A DNA stretch of 64,000 nt, from NCBI RefSeq assembly GCF_004297125.1, contig NZ_SCVD01000012.1, forward strand, positions 1-64,000. The letters run 5' to 3'. Of this stretch, positions 34,798 through 42,661 are shown piece after piece. The notes beneath the pieces are model-generated. The model was not told the origin of the DNA. It was given only the letters and a program-made list of their open reading frames with translations, and ran no database searches. The position numbers and the translations under genes are program-made. Origin of the DNA: Phenylobacterium sp. GTDB taxonomy: Bacteria > Pseudomonadota > Alphaproteobacteria > Caulobacterales > Caulobacteraceae. Within the stretch, counting starts at the first letter, position 1; each line of letters starts with the position of its first letter.

Positions 34798-35642
34798 GCC
34801 AGCGGCGTGCGGTCCGCCGCCAGGGGCACGGTCCAGTCGGCGCGGCCCGGCATCTCTTCCAGGATCCAGCGGGTCAGCCGCTCATAGTGCTCCACGAAGC
34901 GGGCCACCGCGGCGTCGTCCATGCCGGCGCCGGTCCGGTCCCGCAGCTTGTGTTCCTGTTCGGTGCGCCAGTCGCGCACCACCTCGAACCCCGGCGCCGC
35001 CAGCAGGACCAGCCGGTCCAGCCGGCTGAACAGCGCCTGATACGCCTCCGCCAGGGCCCGGTCGACATAGCGCCGCCAGCGCCCATCTCGGTCTTCCATC
35101 TGTTCCAGCTCGTTGACCGGCCGCGACAGAAGGGCCTTGGGCTGCGGCCGCGCCCCGACGCACCACCCCTCGAATATCGCCACGTCCACCGGCCCCATCG
35201 CCTCGCGCCACTCCGCCTGTGGCCTGCGCTCGTCCAGCGCCTTGTCGAAGGCGGGCAGGGGCGTGGGTTCGGCCCGCGACAGGTGGTCGAGGACGACGCA
35301 GGCCAGGGCCACGTCGTGCGTCCCCGGCGGCCCGCGCACCGCAAGCAGCGGGTGGACCTTGCGCGAGAGCCAGCCCCGCGCCTCGCGGCTCAGGTAGAAG
35401 TCGTCGAGCGACAGGGTCACCGCGTTCAGGCCCTGCGCCTGGAGAATCCGCACCGAGGCGGCCGCGATCGTCGATTTTCCCGACCCTTGGGCGCCGCAAA
35501 GGCCGATGACCGCCGTGTGGCCCAGCGCCGCCCGCGCTTCGGCGGCCATGTGCGCCAGCGGCCGGCACACGCGCTCGACCGTGAGGCTGAAGGTGTCCGG
35601 CAGCCGCTCCTCGGCCACGAAGGCGGCGAGTTCGTCTTCCAT
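34794..35642 (-). CDS. Glycerate kinase-like P-loop kinase
   Basis: A 282-residue P-loop NTPase of the plant-type D-glycerate 3-kinase / uridine kinase group. Walker A GAQGSGKST at 50-58, then TLSLDDFYLSREARGWLS and FEGWCVGARPQP, a combination seen in YfhE/GLYK-like proteins. GLYK converts glycerate to 3-phosphoglycerate; the substrate here is inferred only from family resemblance. It lies 7 bases downstream of metC's stop region in the same direction, so the two are probably co-transcribed. Confidence 0.75.
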   Translation of the reverse strand: MEDELAAFVAEERLPDTFSLTVERVCRPLAHMAAEARAALGHTAVIGLCGAQGSGKSTIAAASVRILQAQGLNAVTLSLDDFYLSREARGWLSRKVHPLLAVRGPPGTHDVALACVVLDHLSRAEPTPLPAFDKALDERRPQAEWREAMGPVDVAIFEGWCVGARPQPKALLSRPVNELEQMEDRDGRWRRYVDRALAEAYQALFSRLDRLVLLAAPGFEVVRDWRTEQEHKLRDRTGAGMDDAAVARFVEHYERLTRWILEEMPGRADWTVPLAADRTPLA

Positions 35643-35649
35643 CAGCCTC

Positions 35650-36813
35650 TCAGCCGGCTAGCCTGGCGTAGGCGTCCAGGCCACGGCGCAGGTCGGCGAT
35701 GAGGTCGTCCGGATGCTCCAGGCCGATGTGCAGGCGGATCAGCGGGCCGCCGTAGTCGTGGGCGTGTCGACGCACCTTGAGCTGCGGATCGCAGACGATA
35801 GCCAGGCTCTCGAAGCCGCCCCAGGAGAAGCCGAGACCGAACAGCTTCAGCGTGTCCAGGAAGGCGTTCACCGCGACGTCCGGCGCGGGCTTGAGGACGA
35901 AGCTGAACAGGCCGCAGGCGCCGCTGAAATCCCGCGCCCAGAGTTCGTGATCCGGGAAGTCGGGAAGGGCGGGGTGCAGCACCTGGGCGATCTCCGGCTG
36001 GTCGCGCAGCCAGTGGGCCACCCTCAGCCCGTTGGCGCCCTGCTTCTCCAGCCGCAGTGGCAGGGTCCTCAGACCCCGCAGCATGGCGTAGGCGTCCTCG
36101 CCGGAGACCGCCCAGCCCATGTGATTCACGCCGTCCGCCAGCTTGCGGACCAGCACCGGGTCGCGCGCGGCGGCCGAGCCCATGAACACGTCGGAGTGGC
36201 CGCCCACATATTTGGTCAGGGCCTGGATCGACAGGTCGATCCCATGCGCCAGGGGCTTGAAGAGCAGGCCGGCCCCCCAGGTGTTGTCGATGGCGGTGAG
36301 GATCCCACGCTCGCGCGCCAGCTCGGCGATCCGCGGCGTGTCCTGCATCTCCAGGGAAAGGGAACCCGGGCTCTCCATCAGGATCATCCGCACCGCCGTC
36401 GAGGCGCCGGCCACCAGCGTCCCAGGCGGCGTTCCCGGATCGAAATAGGTCACCGCGACGCCGAAGCGCTTCAGGACGTTGTCGCAGAACCGCCGCACCG
36501 GCTTATAGACGTTGTCGACCACCAGGATCTCGTCGCCGGCTTTCAGCATGGCCATCAGCGTCCCGGCAATCGCCGCGATGCCGGACGGGTAGAGCGAGAC
36601 GCCGACCGCGCCCTCCAGCACCGCCAATGCGTCCTGCAGGGCCGCCTGGGCCGCCAGGCCGGCGCGGCCGTAGGTCAGGTGGTTGGCGTCGTCGTACAGG
36701 GCGTCGGCGTTGGGCAGCAGGACCGTCGAGCCCTTCTGGATCGGTGGGCCGACGGTCTTGGCCAGGGCGCCGGCGGCCTTGCCGGCGTGGATCAGGCGGG
36801 TCTCGTCCGACAT
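35650..36813 (-). CDS. metC: Cystathionine beta-lyase
   Basis: PLP enzyme cleaving cystathionine to homocysteine in methionine synthesis. 387 residues with Cys/Met-metabolism features: TYGRAGLAAQAALQDALAVLEGA, SLYPSGIAAIAGTLMAML, IDNTWGAGLLFKPL and the PLP lysine in QALTKYVGGHSD (Lys201). The closing SWGGFESLAI and RLHIGLEHPDDLIADL are typical of MetC. It is divergent from an amino acid binding lipoprotein. Confidence 0.92.
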   Translation of the reverse strand: MSDETRLIHAGKAAGALAKTVGPPIQKGSTVLLPNADALYDDANHLTYGRAGLAAQAALQDALAVLEGAVGVSLYPSGIAAIAGTLMAMLKAGDEILVVDNVYKPVRRFCDNVLKRFGVAVTYFDPGTPPGTLVAGASTAVRMILMESPGSLSLEMQDTPRIAELARERGILTAIDNTWGAGLLFKPLAHGIDLSIQALTKYVGGHSDVFMGSAAARDPVLVRKLADGVNHMGWAVSGEDAYAMLRGLRTLPLRLEKQGANGLRVAHWLRDQPEIAQVLHPALPDFPDHELWARDFSGACGLFSFVLKPAPDVAVNAFLDTLKLFGLGFSWGGFESLAIVCDPQLKVRRHAHDYGGPLIRLHIGLEHPDDLIADLRRGLDAYARLAG

Positions 36814-36836
36814 GCGGGGTTGCGGGTCCGGTCGAC

Positions 36837-36854
36837 GCTGGCGAAAGTGCCAGC
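36837..36854. promoter_or_regulatory. Inverted repeat between metC and the binding-protein gene
   Basis: GCTGGC-GAAAGT-GCCAGC is a perfect 6-6-6 dyad in the 84-base divergent intergenic region. It could be an operator for either gene; no matching regulator was recognised. Confidence 0.35.
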
Positions 36855-36897
36855 GGCACTTAGAGCCTCAAGCGACTTTCGGTTTCAAGGAGCAGCG

Positions 36898-37998
36898 ATG
36901 ATCCGGCGCCTCGCGGCGATGGCGGTCCTGACGGCGTTCCTCGCTGCGTGCACACCACCCAAGCCCGAGGCCCAGGCTCCGGAGCAGGCGCCGGCGGCCA
37001 AGGTCACCGCCACGCAGCCGGGATATATGCCCGCCAAGAGCCCCACTCTCGATGCCGTGAAGAAGCGCGGCTACGTGATCTGCGGCGTCCACGCGGGCCT
37101 GCCAGGCTTTGCGCTCAAGGACGCGCGCGGCGCCTGGCGGGGCTTTGACGTCGACATCTGCCGGGCCGTGGCGGCCGCGACCCTGGGCGACGCCGGGAAG
37201 GTGCGGTTCACGATCATCGACGCCCAGGACCGCTTTGGCGCCCTGCAGAAGGGCCAGCTCGACCTGCTGTCGCGAAACACTTCCCAGACCTTCGCCCGCG
37301 ACGCGGGGCTGGGCCTGAGCTTCCCGGTGATCACCTACTATGATGGCCAAGGGTTCCTGGCGCCTCGGGCCATGGGCCTGACCAGCGCCGAGGAGCTGGG
37401 CGGCGCCCGGGTTTGCGTCCAGGAGGGCACCGCCAGCGCCGGCAACCTCGAGGACTATTTCCGGGTCCGGGGCATGAAGTACCGGGCCGTGATGGCCACG
37501 TCGGAAGAACAGGCCCGCGCCCTCTACGAAGCCGAGAACTGCGACGTGTTCACCGCCGACATTTCGGCCCTGGCCGCCTCGCGCTCGCTGCTGGCGAACC
37601 CGAATGGGCACGTCATCCTGCCCGACGTGATTTCCAAGGAGCCGCTGGGACCGGTCGTCCGGCGCGAGGATCCGGTCTGGGCCGAGATCGTGCGCTGGAC
37701 GGTCTATGCCACCCTCCTGGGCGAGGAACTGGGCCTGAGCGCCGACACCGTCGAGCAGGCCCGCGAAACGGCCACCGATCCGGAGACCCGCCGGTTGCTG
37801 GGCATCGAGGGCGACCTGGGCGCGCTGCTGGGCCTGAAGGCCGACTGGGCGTTCCAGGTGATCCGTCAGGTCGGCGCCTATCATGAGGTCTTCCGCCGCG
37901 ACCTGGGCCAGGACTCCGCCCTGCGCCTGGACCGCGGACTGAACGCGCTCTGGAACGCGCCGGCGCCGGGGCTCATGTATCCGCCCCCTATGCGATAG
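36898..37998 (+). CDS. Amino acid ABC transporter substrate-binding lipoprotein (AapJ-like)
   Basis: A 366-residue solute-binding protein of the polar amino acid family. Lipoprotein signal with LAAC, Cys18, then a proline-rich tether and the ligand-binding domains: TLDAVKKRGYVICGVHAGLPGFALKD, GFDVDICRAVAAATLGD, ALQKGQLDLLSRNTSQT, and GLGFSFPV-like segments. The general amino acid binding protein AapJ is the closest recognised type. No permease or ATPase gene (aapQMP) is adjacent, so it must dock to components encoded elsewhere or serve another role. Divergence from metC suggests, but does not prove, a sulfur amino acid ligand. Confidence 0.85.
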   Translation: MIRRLAAMAVLTAFLAACTPPKPEAQAPEQAPAAKVTATQPGYMPAKSPTLDAVKKRGYVICGVHAGLPGFALKDARGAWRGFDVDICRAVAAATLGDAGKVRFTIIDAQDRFGALQKGQLDLLSRNTSQTFARDAGLGLSFPVITYYDGQGFLAPRAMGLTSAEELGGARVCVQEGTASAGNLEDYFRVRGMKYRAVMATSEEQARALYEAENCDVFTADISALAASRSLLANPNGHVILPDVISKEPLGPVVRREDPVWAEIVRWTVYATLLGEELGLSADTVEQARETATDPETRRLLGIEGDLGALLGLKADWAFQVIRQVGAYHEVFRRDLGQDSALRLDRGLNALWNAPAPGLMYPPPMR

Positions 37999-38006
37999 GC
38001 GACGCG

Positions 38007-38504
38007 CTACAGGTCCATGATCATGGCGCAGCGGTTCTTCAACCCCTTGGCGGCCTCGTAGGCCAGCGACGCCTGGATGCTGGGCGGCGCCTCGGCCGGG
38101 TCCCATTCGCGGAAGCCGAAGGCGGCATAGAAGGGCGCGTTCCACGGCACGTTGCGGAAGGTCGTCAGGCTCAGCGCCCGCAGGCCCTTCGCCCGCGCCC
38201 AATCCGCCGCCGTGGTCAGCAGGCCGCGACCGATGCCCCGGCCTTGGAAGGCGCGCAGGACGTCCACCTCGTCGATGTGCAGGCGGGGCCGCTCCACCCG
38301 GCCGGCCAGATAGCCCACGGCCTGGCCATCGTCCTCGGCGACCCACAAGGTTCCGGCATCGAGGTGCGGTCGCCAGTTGTCCGCCGGCGCGGCGTCGGTC
38401 AACAACCAGGCGGGAACGTCGTGTCCCTCGAAGGCCGCGGCGGCGGACCGCTCGATGGCGGGGAGGTGTGCGAGGTCGGCTTTTCGGGCGACGCGTACGT
38501 GTAT
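38007..38504 (-). CDS. GNAT N-acetyltransferase with no canonical start codon
   Basis: A GNAT protein with all four family motifs: IHVRVARKADLAHLPAIERSA at the N-terminus, TLWVAEDDGQAVGYLAGRV, the acetyl-CoA loop VLRAFQGRGIGRGLL and APFYAAFGFRE. Translating the minus strand back from the obvious core, the true N-terminal beta strand extends upstream to just behind the sseA TGA, in the same frame as sseA. The only plausible first codon there is ATA at 38504 (GGAG lies 8 bases upstream); the first standard start is TTG at 38405, which would delete the first 33 residues. About 165 residues from ATA. Substrate unknown. Confidence 0.75.
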   Translation of the reverse strand: MHVRVARKADLAHLPAIERSAAAAFEGHDVPAWLLTDAAPADNWRPHLDAGTLWVAEDDGQAVGYLAGRVERPRLHIDEVDVLRAFQGRGIGRGLLTTAADWARAKGLRALSLTTFRNVPWNAPFYAAFGFREWDPAEAPPSIQASLAYEAAKGLKNRCAMIMDL

Positions 38505-38507
38505 GGA

Positions 38508-39350
38508 TCAGGCTCCGGTGACGACGGCGGTGTCGGAACGCCCGCCCCATTCGGTCCAGGAGCCATCATAGACCGCGACGTCCAACCGCCCAAGGCGGGC
38601 CAGGGCCAGCGCCAGCACGGACGCCGTGACGCCCGATCCGCAGGTGGTGACGATCGGCCGGCCGAGGTCCACGTGGGCGAAGACGGCGCCGAGCTCGTCC
38701 GTGGACTTCAGCGTCCCGTCCGGGTTCACCACCCGGTCGAACGGCAGGTTCAGCGCGCCCGGCATGTGACCCGAGCGCAGGCTGGCGCGGGGCTCCGGCG
38801 TCTCGCCGCGGAATCGTCCGGCGGAACGGGCGTCCACCACCTGGGCCGAGCCCGTCGCCAGGATATCGGTCACCGCGGCGAGGTCCTTCACCAGGCCTGG
38901 ATCCGGCGCGGGCGCGACGGCCACGGGCGCAGGCGCCTGGGGTTCGATCTCCACGAGGCGGCCCTCGGCGCGCCACTTCTTGAGGCCGCCGTCGAGGACG
39001 AAGACGTCGGCATAGCCCATCGCCCGCAACGTCCACCACACCCGCGGCGCGGAGTAGATCCCGTGGGCGTCGTAGACGACGACGGTGGCGTCGCGGCCCA
39101 GCCCGAGCGCTCCGGCGGCCGTGGCGAACGCTTGGGGCGTCGGCAGCATGTGCGGCAGGTCGGTATCGGGATCGGCGATGGCGTTGATGTCGAAGAACAC
39201 GGCGCCGGGGATGTGGCCGGCGAGATAGCTGTCGCGGCCATGCCCGGGCTGGCCGACCAGGGGCAGGGTGGCGTCTACGACCCGCAAGCCCGGATCGCCC
39301 AAACGCTCGGCGAGCCAAGCCGTGGAGACGAGGGGATCTATTCCAGCCAT
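38508..39350 (-). CDS. sseA: 3-mercaptopyruvate sulfurtransferase
   Basis: Two-rhodanese-domain enzyme transferring sulfur from 3-mercaptopyruvate. 280 residues: first domain with VVDATLPL and SYLAGHIPGAVFFDI, second with VVDARSAGRF and the active-site loop TTCGSGVTA with Cys237, the CGSGVT form that marks 3-MST rather than thiosulfate sulfurtransferase. The ATG at 39350 overlaps the cysK end by 13 bases. The frame continues past the TGA into the GNAT coding region without a shift. Confidence 0.93.
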   Translation of the reverse strand: MAGIDPLVSTAWLAERLGDPGLRVVDATLPLVGQPGHGRDSYLAGHIPGAVFFDINAIADPDTDLPHMLPTPQAFATAAGALGLGRDATVVVYDAHGIYSAPRVWWTLRAMGYADVFVLDGGLKKWRAEGRLVEIEPQAPAPVAVAPAPDPGLVKDLAAVTDILATGSAQVVDARSAGRFRGETPEPRASLRSGHMPGALNLPFDRVVNPDGTLKSTDELGAVFAHVDLGRPIVTTCGSGVTASVLALALARLGRLDVAVYDGSWTEWGGRSDTAVVTGA

Positions 39351-40339
39351 GACGGAACCGGCAGGCCCTTCTCCCGCAGGAATGGCGGGTTGTAGATCTT
39401 CGACTGGTAGCGCTGGCCGTGGTCGCACAGCATGGTGACGATGGTGTGGCCCGGCCCCAGGTCCTGCGCCATGCGGATGGCCCCGGCGACGTTGACCCCG
39501 GTGGATCCGCCCATCACCAATCCTTCGAACTGCATGAGATCGAAGATGGCGAGCAGCATCTCCGCGTCGTCGATGCGGTAGGCATGATCGATCTTCAGCC
39601 CTTCGAGATTGGCGGTGATCCGCCCCTGGCCGATGCCCTCGCTGATGGAACCGCCCTCGGAGCCCAGTTCGCCTTCGGTATAGTACCGGAACAGCGCCGA
39701 GCCGTGGGGGTCCACCAGGCCGATCTTCACGTTCGGGTTCCGCTCGCGAAGCGCGTGGGCGACGCCGGCCAAGGTGCCGCCCGAACCTACCGCGCTGATG
39801 AAGCCATCGACCTTGCCGTCCGTCTGGGCCCAGATCTCGGGACCCGTGCCCCGGATGTGGGCCTCGCGGTTGGCGACATTGTCGAACTGGTTGGCCCAGA
39901 CCGCTCCGTTCGGCTCCTTCGCGTCAAGTTCCGCCGCCAAACGGCCGGAATATTTCACATAGTTCATCTCGTTGGCATAGGGGACCGCGTCCACCTCGAC
40001 CAGTTCCGCGCCATAAAGCCGGATGGCGTCCTTCTTCTCCTGGCTCTGGGTGCGGGGGATGACGATGGTGCAGGCGTAGCCCAGCGCCTTGCCGACCATG
40101 GCCAGGCCGATGCCGGTGTTGCCGGCGGTGCCCTCGACGATCCGGCCGCCGGGCCGCAGCAGGCCCTTCCGCTCCGCGTCGCGAACCATGTAGAGCGCCG
40201 CGCGATCCTTCACGGACTGGCCCGGGTTCATGAACTCGGCCTTGGCGAGGATCTCGCACCCGGTCATTTCGCTGGCGCGGCGCAGCCGCAGGAGCGGCGT
40301 GTTGCCGATCAGATCGAGGATCGAGGACGCGACTTGCAT
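39338..40339 (-). CDS. cysK: Cysteine synthase A
   Basis: PLP enzyme joining sulfide to O-acetylserine. 333 residues; the PLP lysine lies in NPGQSVKDRAALY (Lys44), followed by EGTAGNTGIGLAMVGKALGY and the phosphate loop SAVGSGGTLAGV. The Gln in NPGQSVKDR, where Escherichia coli CysK has NPSFSVKCR, marks an alphaproteobacterial subtype; a cystathionine beta-synthase-like activity is possible. It heads the cysK-sseA-GNAT transcription unit, which with metC makes this a sulfur amino acid neighbourhood. Confidence 0.9.
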   Translation of the reverse strand: MQVASSILDLIGNTPLLRLRRASEMTGCEILAKAEFMNPGQSVKDRAALYMVRDAERKGLLRPGGRIVEGTAGNTGIGLAMVGKALGYACTIVIPRTQSQEKKDAIRLYGAELVEVDAVPYANEMNYVKYSGRLAAELDAKEPNGAVWANQFDNVANREAHIRGTGPEIWAQTDGKVDGFISAVGSGGTLAGVAHALRERNPNVKIGLVDPHGSALFRYYTEGELGSEGGSISEGIGQGRITANLEGLKIDHAYRIDDAEMLLAIFDLMQFEGLVMGGSTGVNVAGAIRMAQDLGPGHTIVTMLCDHGQRYQSKIYNPPFLREKGLPVPSWLE

Positions 40340-40384
40340 GGCCGCCTACTTAAGGAACGGCGGCGGGCTCGAACAGGGGGCCGG

Positions 40385-41581
40385 TCAAGCTTTGATGAGG
40401 CTGAGTTGGACGACGTCGGTGCGCTCGGTGCGGAAGCCCGCCTCGCAATAGCTCAGGTAGAACTTCCAGAGCTTCCGGAACCGCTCGTCGAATCCGAGGC
40501 CGGTGATTTCGTCCCACGCGGCCTCGAAGCGCCGCCCCCATTCCGCCAGGGTGTCGGCATAGCAGACGCCAAACCTTGAGATCGGACCCCACGACAGGCC
40601 GGCCTTGTCGGTCACGGCCTTCAGCCGCTCCTCCGACGGCAGCATGCCGCCCGGGAAGATGTACTTCTGGATGAAGTCCGGGGTGCGCTTGTAGTGCTCG
40701 AAATATTCCTCGCGGATGGTGATGATCTGCAGGCCGGCCTGGCCGCCGGGTTTCAGGCTCTCGCGCACCTTGTCGAAATAGGTCGGCCAATAGCGTTCGC
40801 CTACGGCCTCGAACATCTCGATGGAGGCGACCCGGTCGAAGCGGCCCCCCACGTCCCGGTAGTCCACCAGTCGGATGTCGGCTTTCTCGTTCAGGCCCTC
40901 GCGGAACATCCGCTCCTTGGCGAACTTGAACTGCTCCTCGGAGATGGTGATGGCGGTGACCTTGGCGCCCACGTCCTTGGCGGCGAATTCGGCGAATCCG
41001 CCCCAGCCGCAGCCGATCTCCAGCACATGATGGCCGGCTTCCAGGGCCATGCTTTCGCACAGCGTGCGGTATTTCCGCTTCTGGGCGTCGGAGAGCGGCT
41101 CGCCCGGCGTCGCGAACCGGGCGGCGGAATAGGTCATCGTGGGATCCAGCCAGCGCGAATAGAAGGCGTTCCCCAGGTCGTAGTGGGCGTGGATGTTCTT
41201 CTTCGAGCCCGACCGGCTGTTCGCGCGGCGGAAGGCGTGCTCGATCACGTTCAGCGCCGCCATGAAGGGCGTCCCGAACGAGACCTTCTCGAAGCGCGCG
41301 TAGTTCGAGGCGAGCACCTCCAGCAGCACCGACAGGTCGGGGGTGTCCCATTCGCCGGCCATGTAGCCTTCGCCGAAGCCGATGGTGCCGTTCGAGATGG
41401 TCCGCTTGATGAAGTCGTAGTCGTGGACGATCAGGCGCGCCTCGGGGCCGGGATCGGCGCCTTCCAGCCGAATCTCGCGGCCATCCGGCAGCACGAAGGT
41501 CATCACCCCCGTGTTCCAGTTCCGGATGATCGTCCGCGCCGCTGTACGGAACACCAGAGGCGTCCCTGAAAGGTCCGTCAC
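40385..41581 (-). CDS. cfa: Cyclopropane-fatty-acyl-phospholipid synthase
   Basis: SAM-dependent enzyme adding a methylene bridge to unsaturated acyl chains. About 398 residues: an N-terminal lipid-binding domain, SKKNIHAHYDLGNAFYSRWLDPTMTYS, the SAM-binding VLEIGCGWGGFAEFAAK and EMFEAVGERYWPTYF, and FIQKYIFPGGMLPS near the end. GTG at 41581 is preferred because GGAGG lies 7 bases upstream; GTG 41605 and ATG 41599 are in frame upstream. The upstream 165 bases hold both its promoter and that of kdsA. Confidence 0.93.
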   Translation of the reverse strand: MTDLSGTPLVFRTAARTIIRNWNTGVMTFVLPDGREIRLEGADPGPEARLIVHDYDFIKRTISNGTIGFGEGYMAGEWDTPDLSVLLEVLASNYARFEKVSFGTPFMAALNVIEHAFRRANSRSGSKKNIHAHYDLGNAFYSRWLDPTMTYSAARFATPGEPLSDAQKRKYRTLCESMALEAGHHVLEIGCGWGGFAEFAAKDVGAKVTAITISEEQFKFAKERMFREGLNEKADIRLVDYRDVGGRFDRVASIEMFEAVGERYWPTYFDKVRESLKPGGQAGLQIITIREEYFEHYKRTPDFIQKYIFPGGMLPSEERLKAVTDKAGLSWGPISRFGVCYADTLAEWGRRFEAAWDEITGLGFDERFRKLWKFYLSYCEAGFRTERTDVVQLSLIKA

Positions 41582-41770
41582 ATGCGAACCTCCGACCATT
41601 CTCACGCCCCCATACCCACGCCGAGGATAGCACCGACGGCGGTGCGCGCTATCGGTCGTGGGACGGATACGGTCAAGACGCCGATCAGGACGCGCGGCGA
41701 ATGCGCTTGAGATGACGCGCGGGGCAGGCGACTAAGCCCGCGAACCGCTTCGCGCCCCCAAAGGAAGACC

Positions 41771-42628
41771 ATGGCCGTCCTGACGCTCAATCGCTGGAAC
41801 CTCTCCATCGGCGATGGCCAGCCGCTGGCGGTGATCGCCGGGCTGAACGTCTTCGAAGACCTGGACATGGCGCTGTACGTCGGCCGCCAGCTGAAGGCGA
41901 CCTGCGCCGAACTCGGCCTGCCGTACGTGTTCAAGGCCAGCTTCGACAAGGCGAACCGTTCCTCGATCCGCAGCTATCGCGGCCCCGGCCTGGTCGAGGG
42001 GCTGGAGATGCTGGCCGCCGTGAAGGCCGAGCTGGACGTGCCGATCTGCACCGACCTGCACGAGATCGACCAGGCCGAGCCGGTAGCCGCCGTGGCCGAC
42101 CTGGTGCAGATCCCGGCCTTTCTCTGTCGCCAGACCGACCTGGTGGTGGCGACGGCCCGCGCCACAGCCGCGGCGGGCGGCCTGCTGCACGTCAAGAAGG
42201 GCCAGTTCCTGGCGCCCTGGGACGCGCGCGCCATCGTCGACAAGATCCGCGAGGCGACGCCCGGTCAGGACCTGACCATCCTCTGCGAGCGCGGCGTCTC
42301 GTTCGGCTACAACAACCTGGTGGTCGACATGCTGGGCATCGAGCGGATGAAGGAACTGGGCGTCCCGGTGACCATCGACGCGACCCACGCGGTCCAGCTT
42401 CCCGGCGCCGACCCGCGCAGCAACAGCGTCGCCACGGGCGGTCGCCGCGATGGGGTGCCGGTGATCGCCCGGGCCGCCGTGGCGGCCGGCGCCGACGGGG
42501 TGTTCCTGGAGTTCCACCCGGACCCGGATCGGGCGCTCTGCGACGGCCCCAGCGCGCTGCCGCTGACGGCCGCCGCGGGCCTTCTGAAGCAGCTCAAGGC
42601 CGTCCACGAAGCCGTCCGCGCCGCTTGA
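41771..42628 (+). CDS. kdsA: 3-deoxy-8-phosphooctulonate synthase
   Basis: Makes KDO-8-phosphate for lipid A and core. 285 residues with LAVIAGLNVFEDLDMAL, YVFKASFDKANRSSIRSYRGPG, VKKGQFLAPWDAR, CERGVSFGYNNLVVDM and EFHPDPDRALCDGPSALP, all KdsA landmarks. The metal-ligand Cys near NVFED is absent, suggesting the metal-independent class. hldE follows after 33 bases and hldD after that, so this is a lipopolysaccharide inner-core operon. Confidence 0.96.
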   Translation: MAVLTLNRWNLSIGDGQPLAVIAGLNVFEDLDMALYVGRQLKATCAELGLPYVFKASFDKANRSSIRSYRGPGLVEGLEMLAAVKAELDVPICTDLHEIDQAEPVAAVADLVQIPAFLCRQTDLVVATARATAAAGGLLHVKKGQFLAPWDARAIVDKIREATPGQDLTILCERGVSFGYNNLVVDMLGIERMKELGVPVTIDATHAVQLPGADPRSNSVATGGRRDGVPVIARAAVAAGADGVFLEFHPDPDRALCDGPSALPLTAAAGLLKQLKAVHEAVRAA

Positions 42629-42661
42629 CCGGCCCGCCAACGCGCCGCACACGCTAGCGCC

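Noticed and set aside
38007..38405. GNAT protein starting at TTG 38405
   Set aside because: This start cuts off the first beta strand and helix of the GNAT fold, which are plainly coded upstream.
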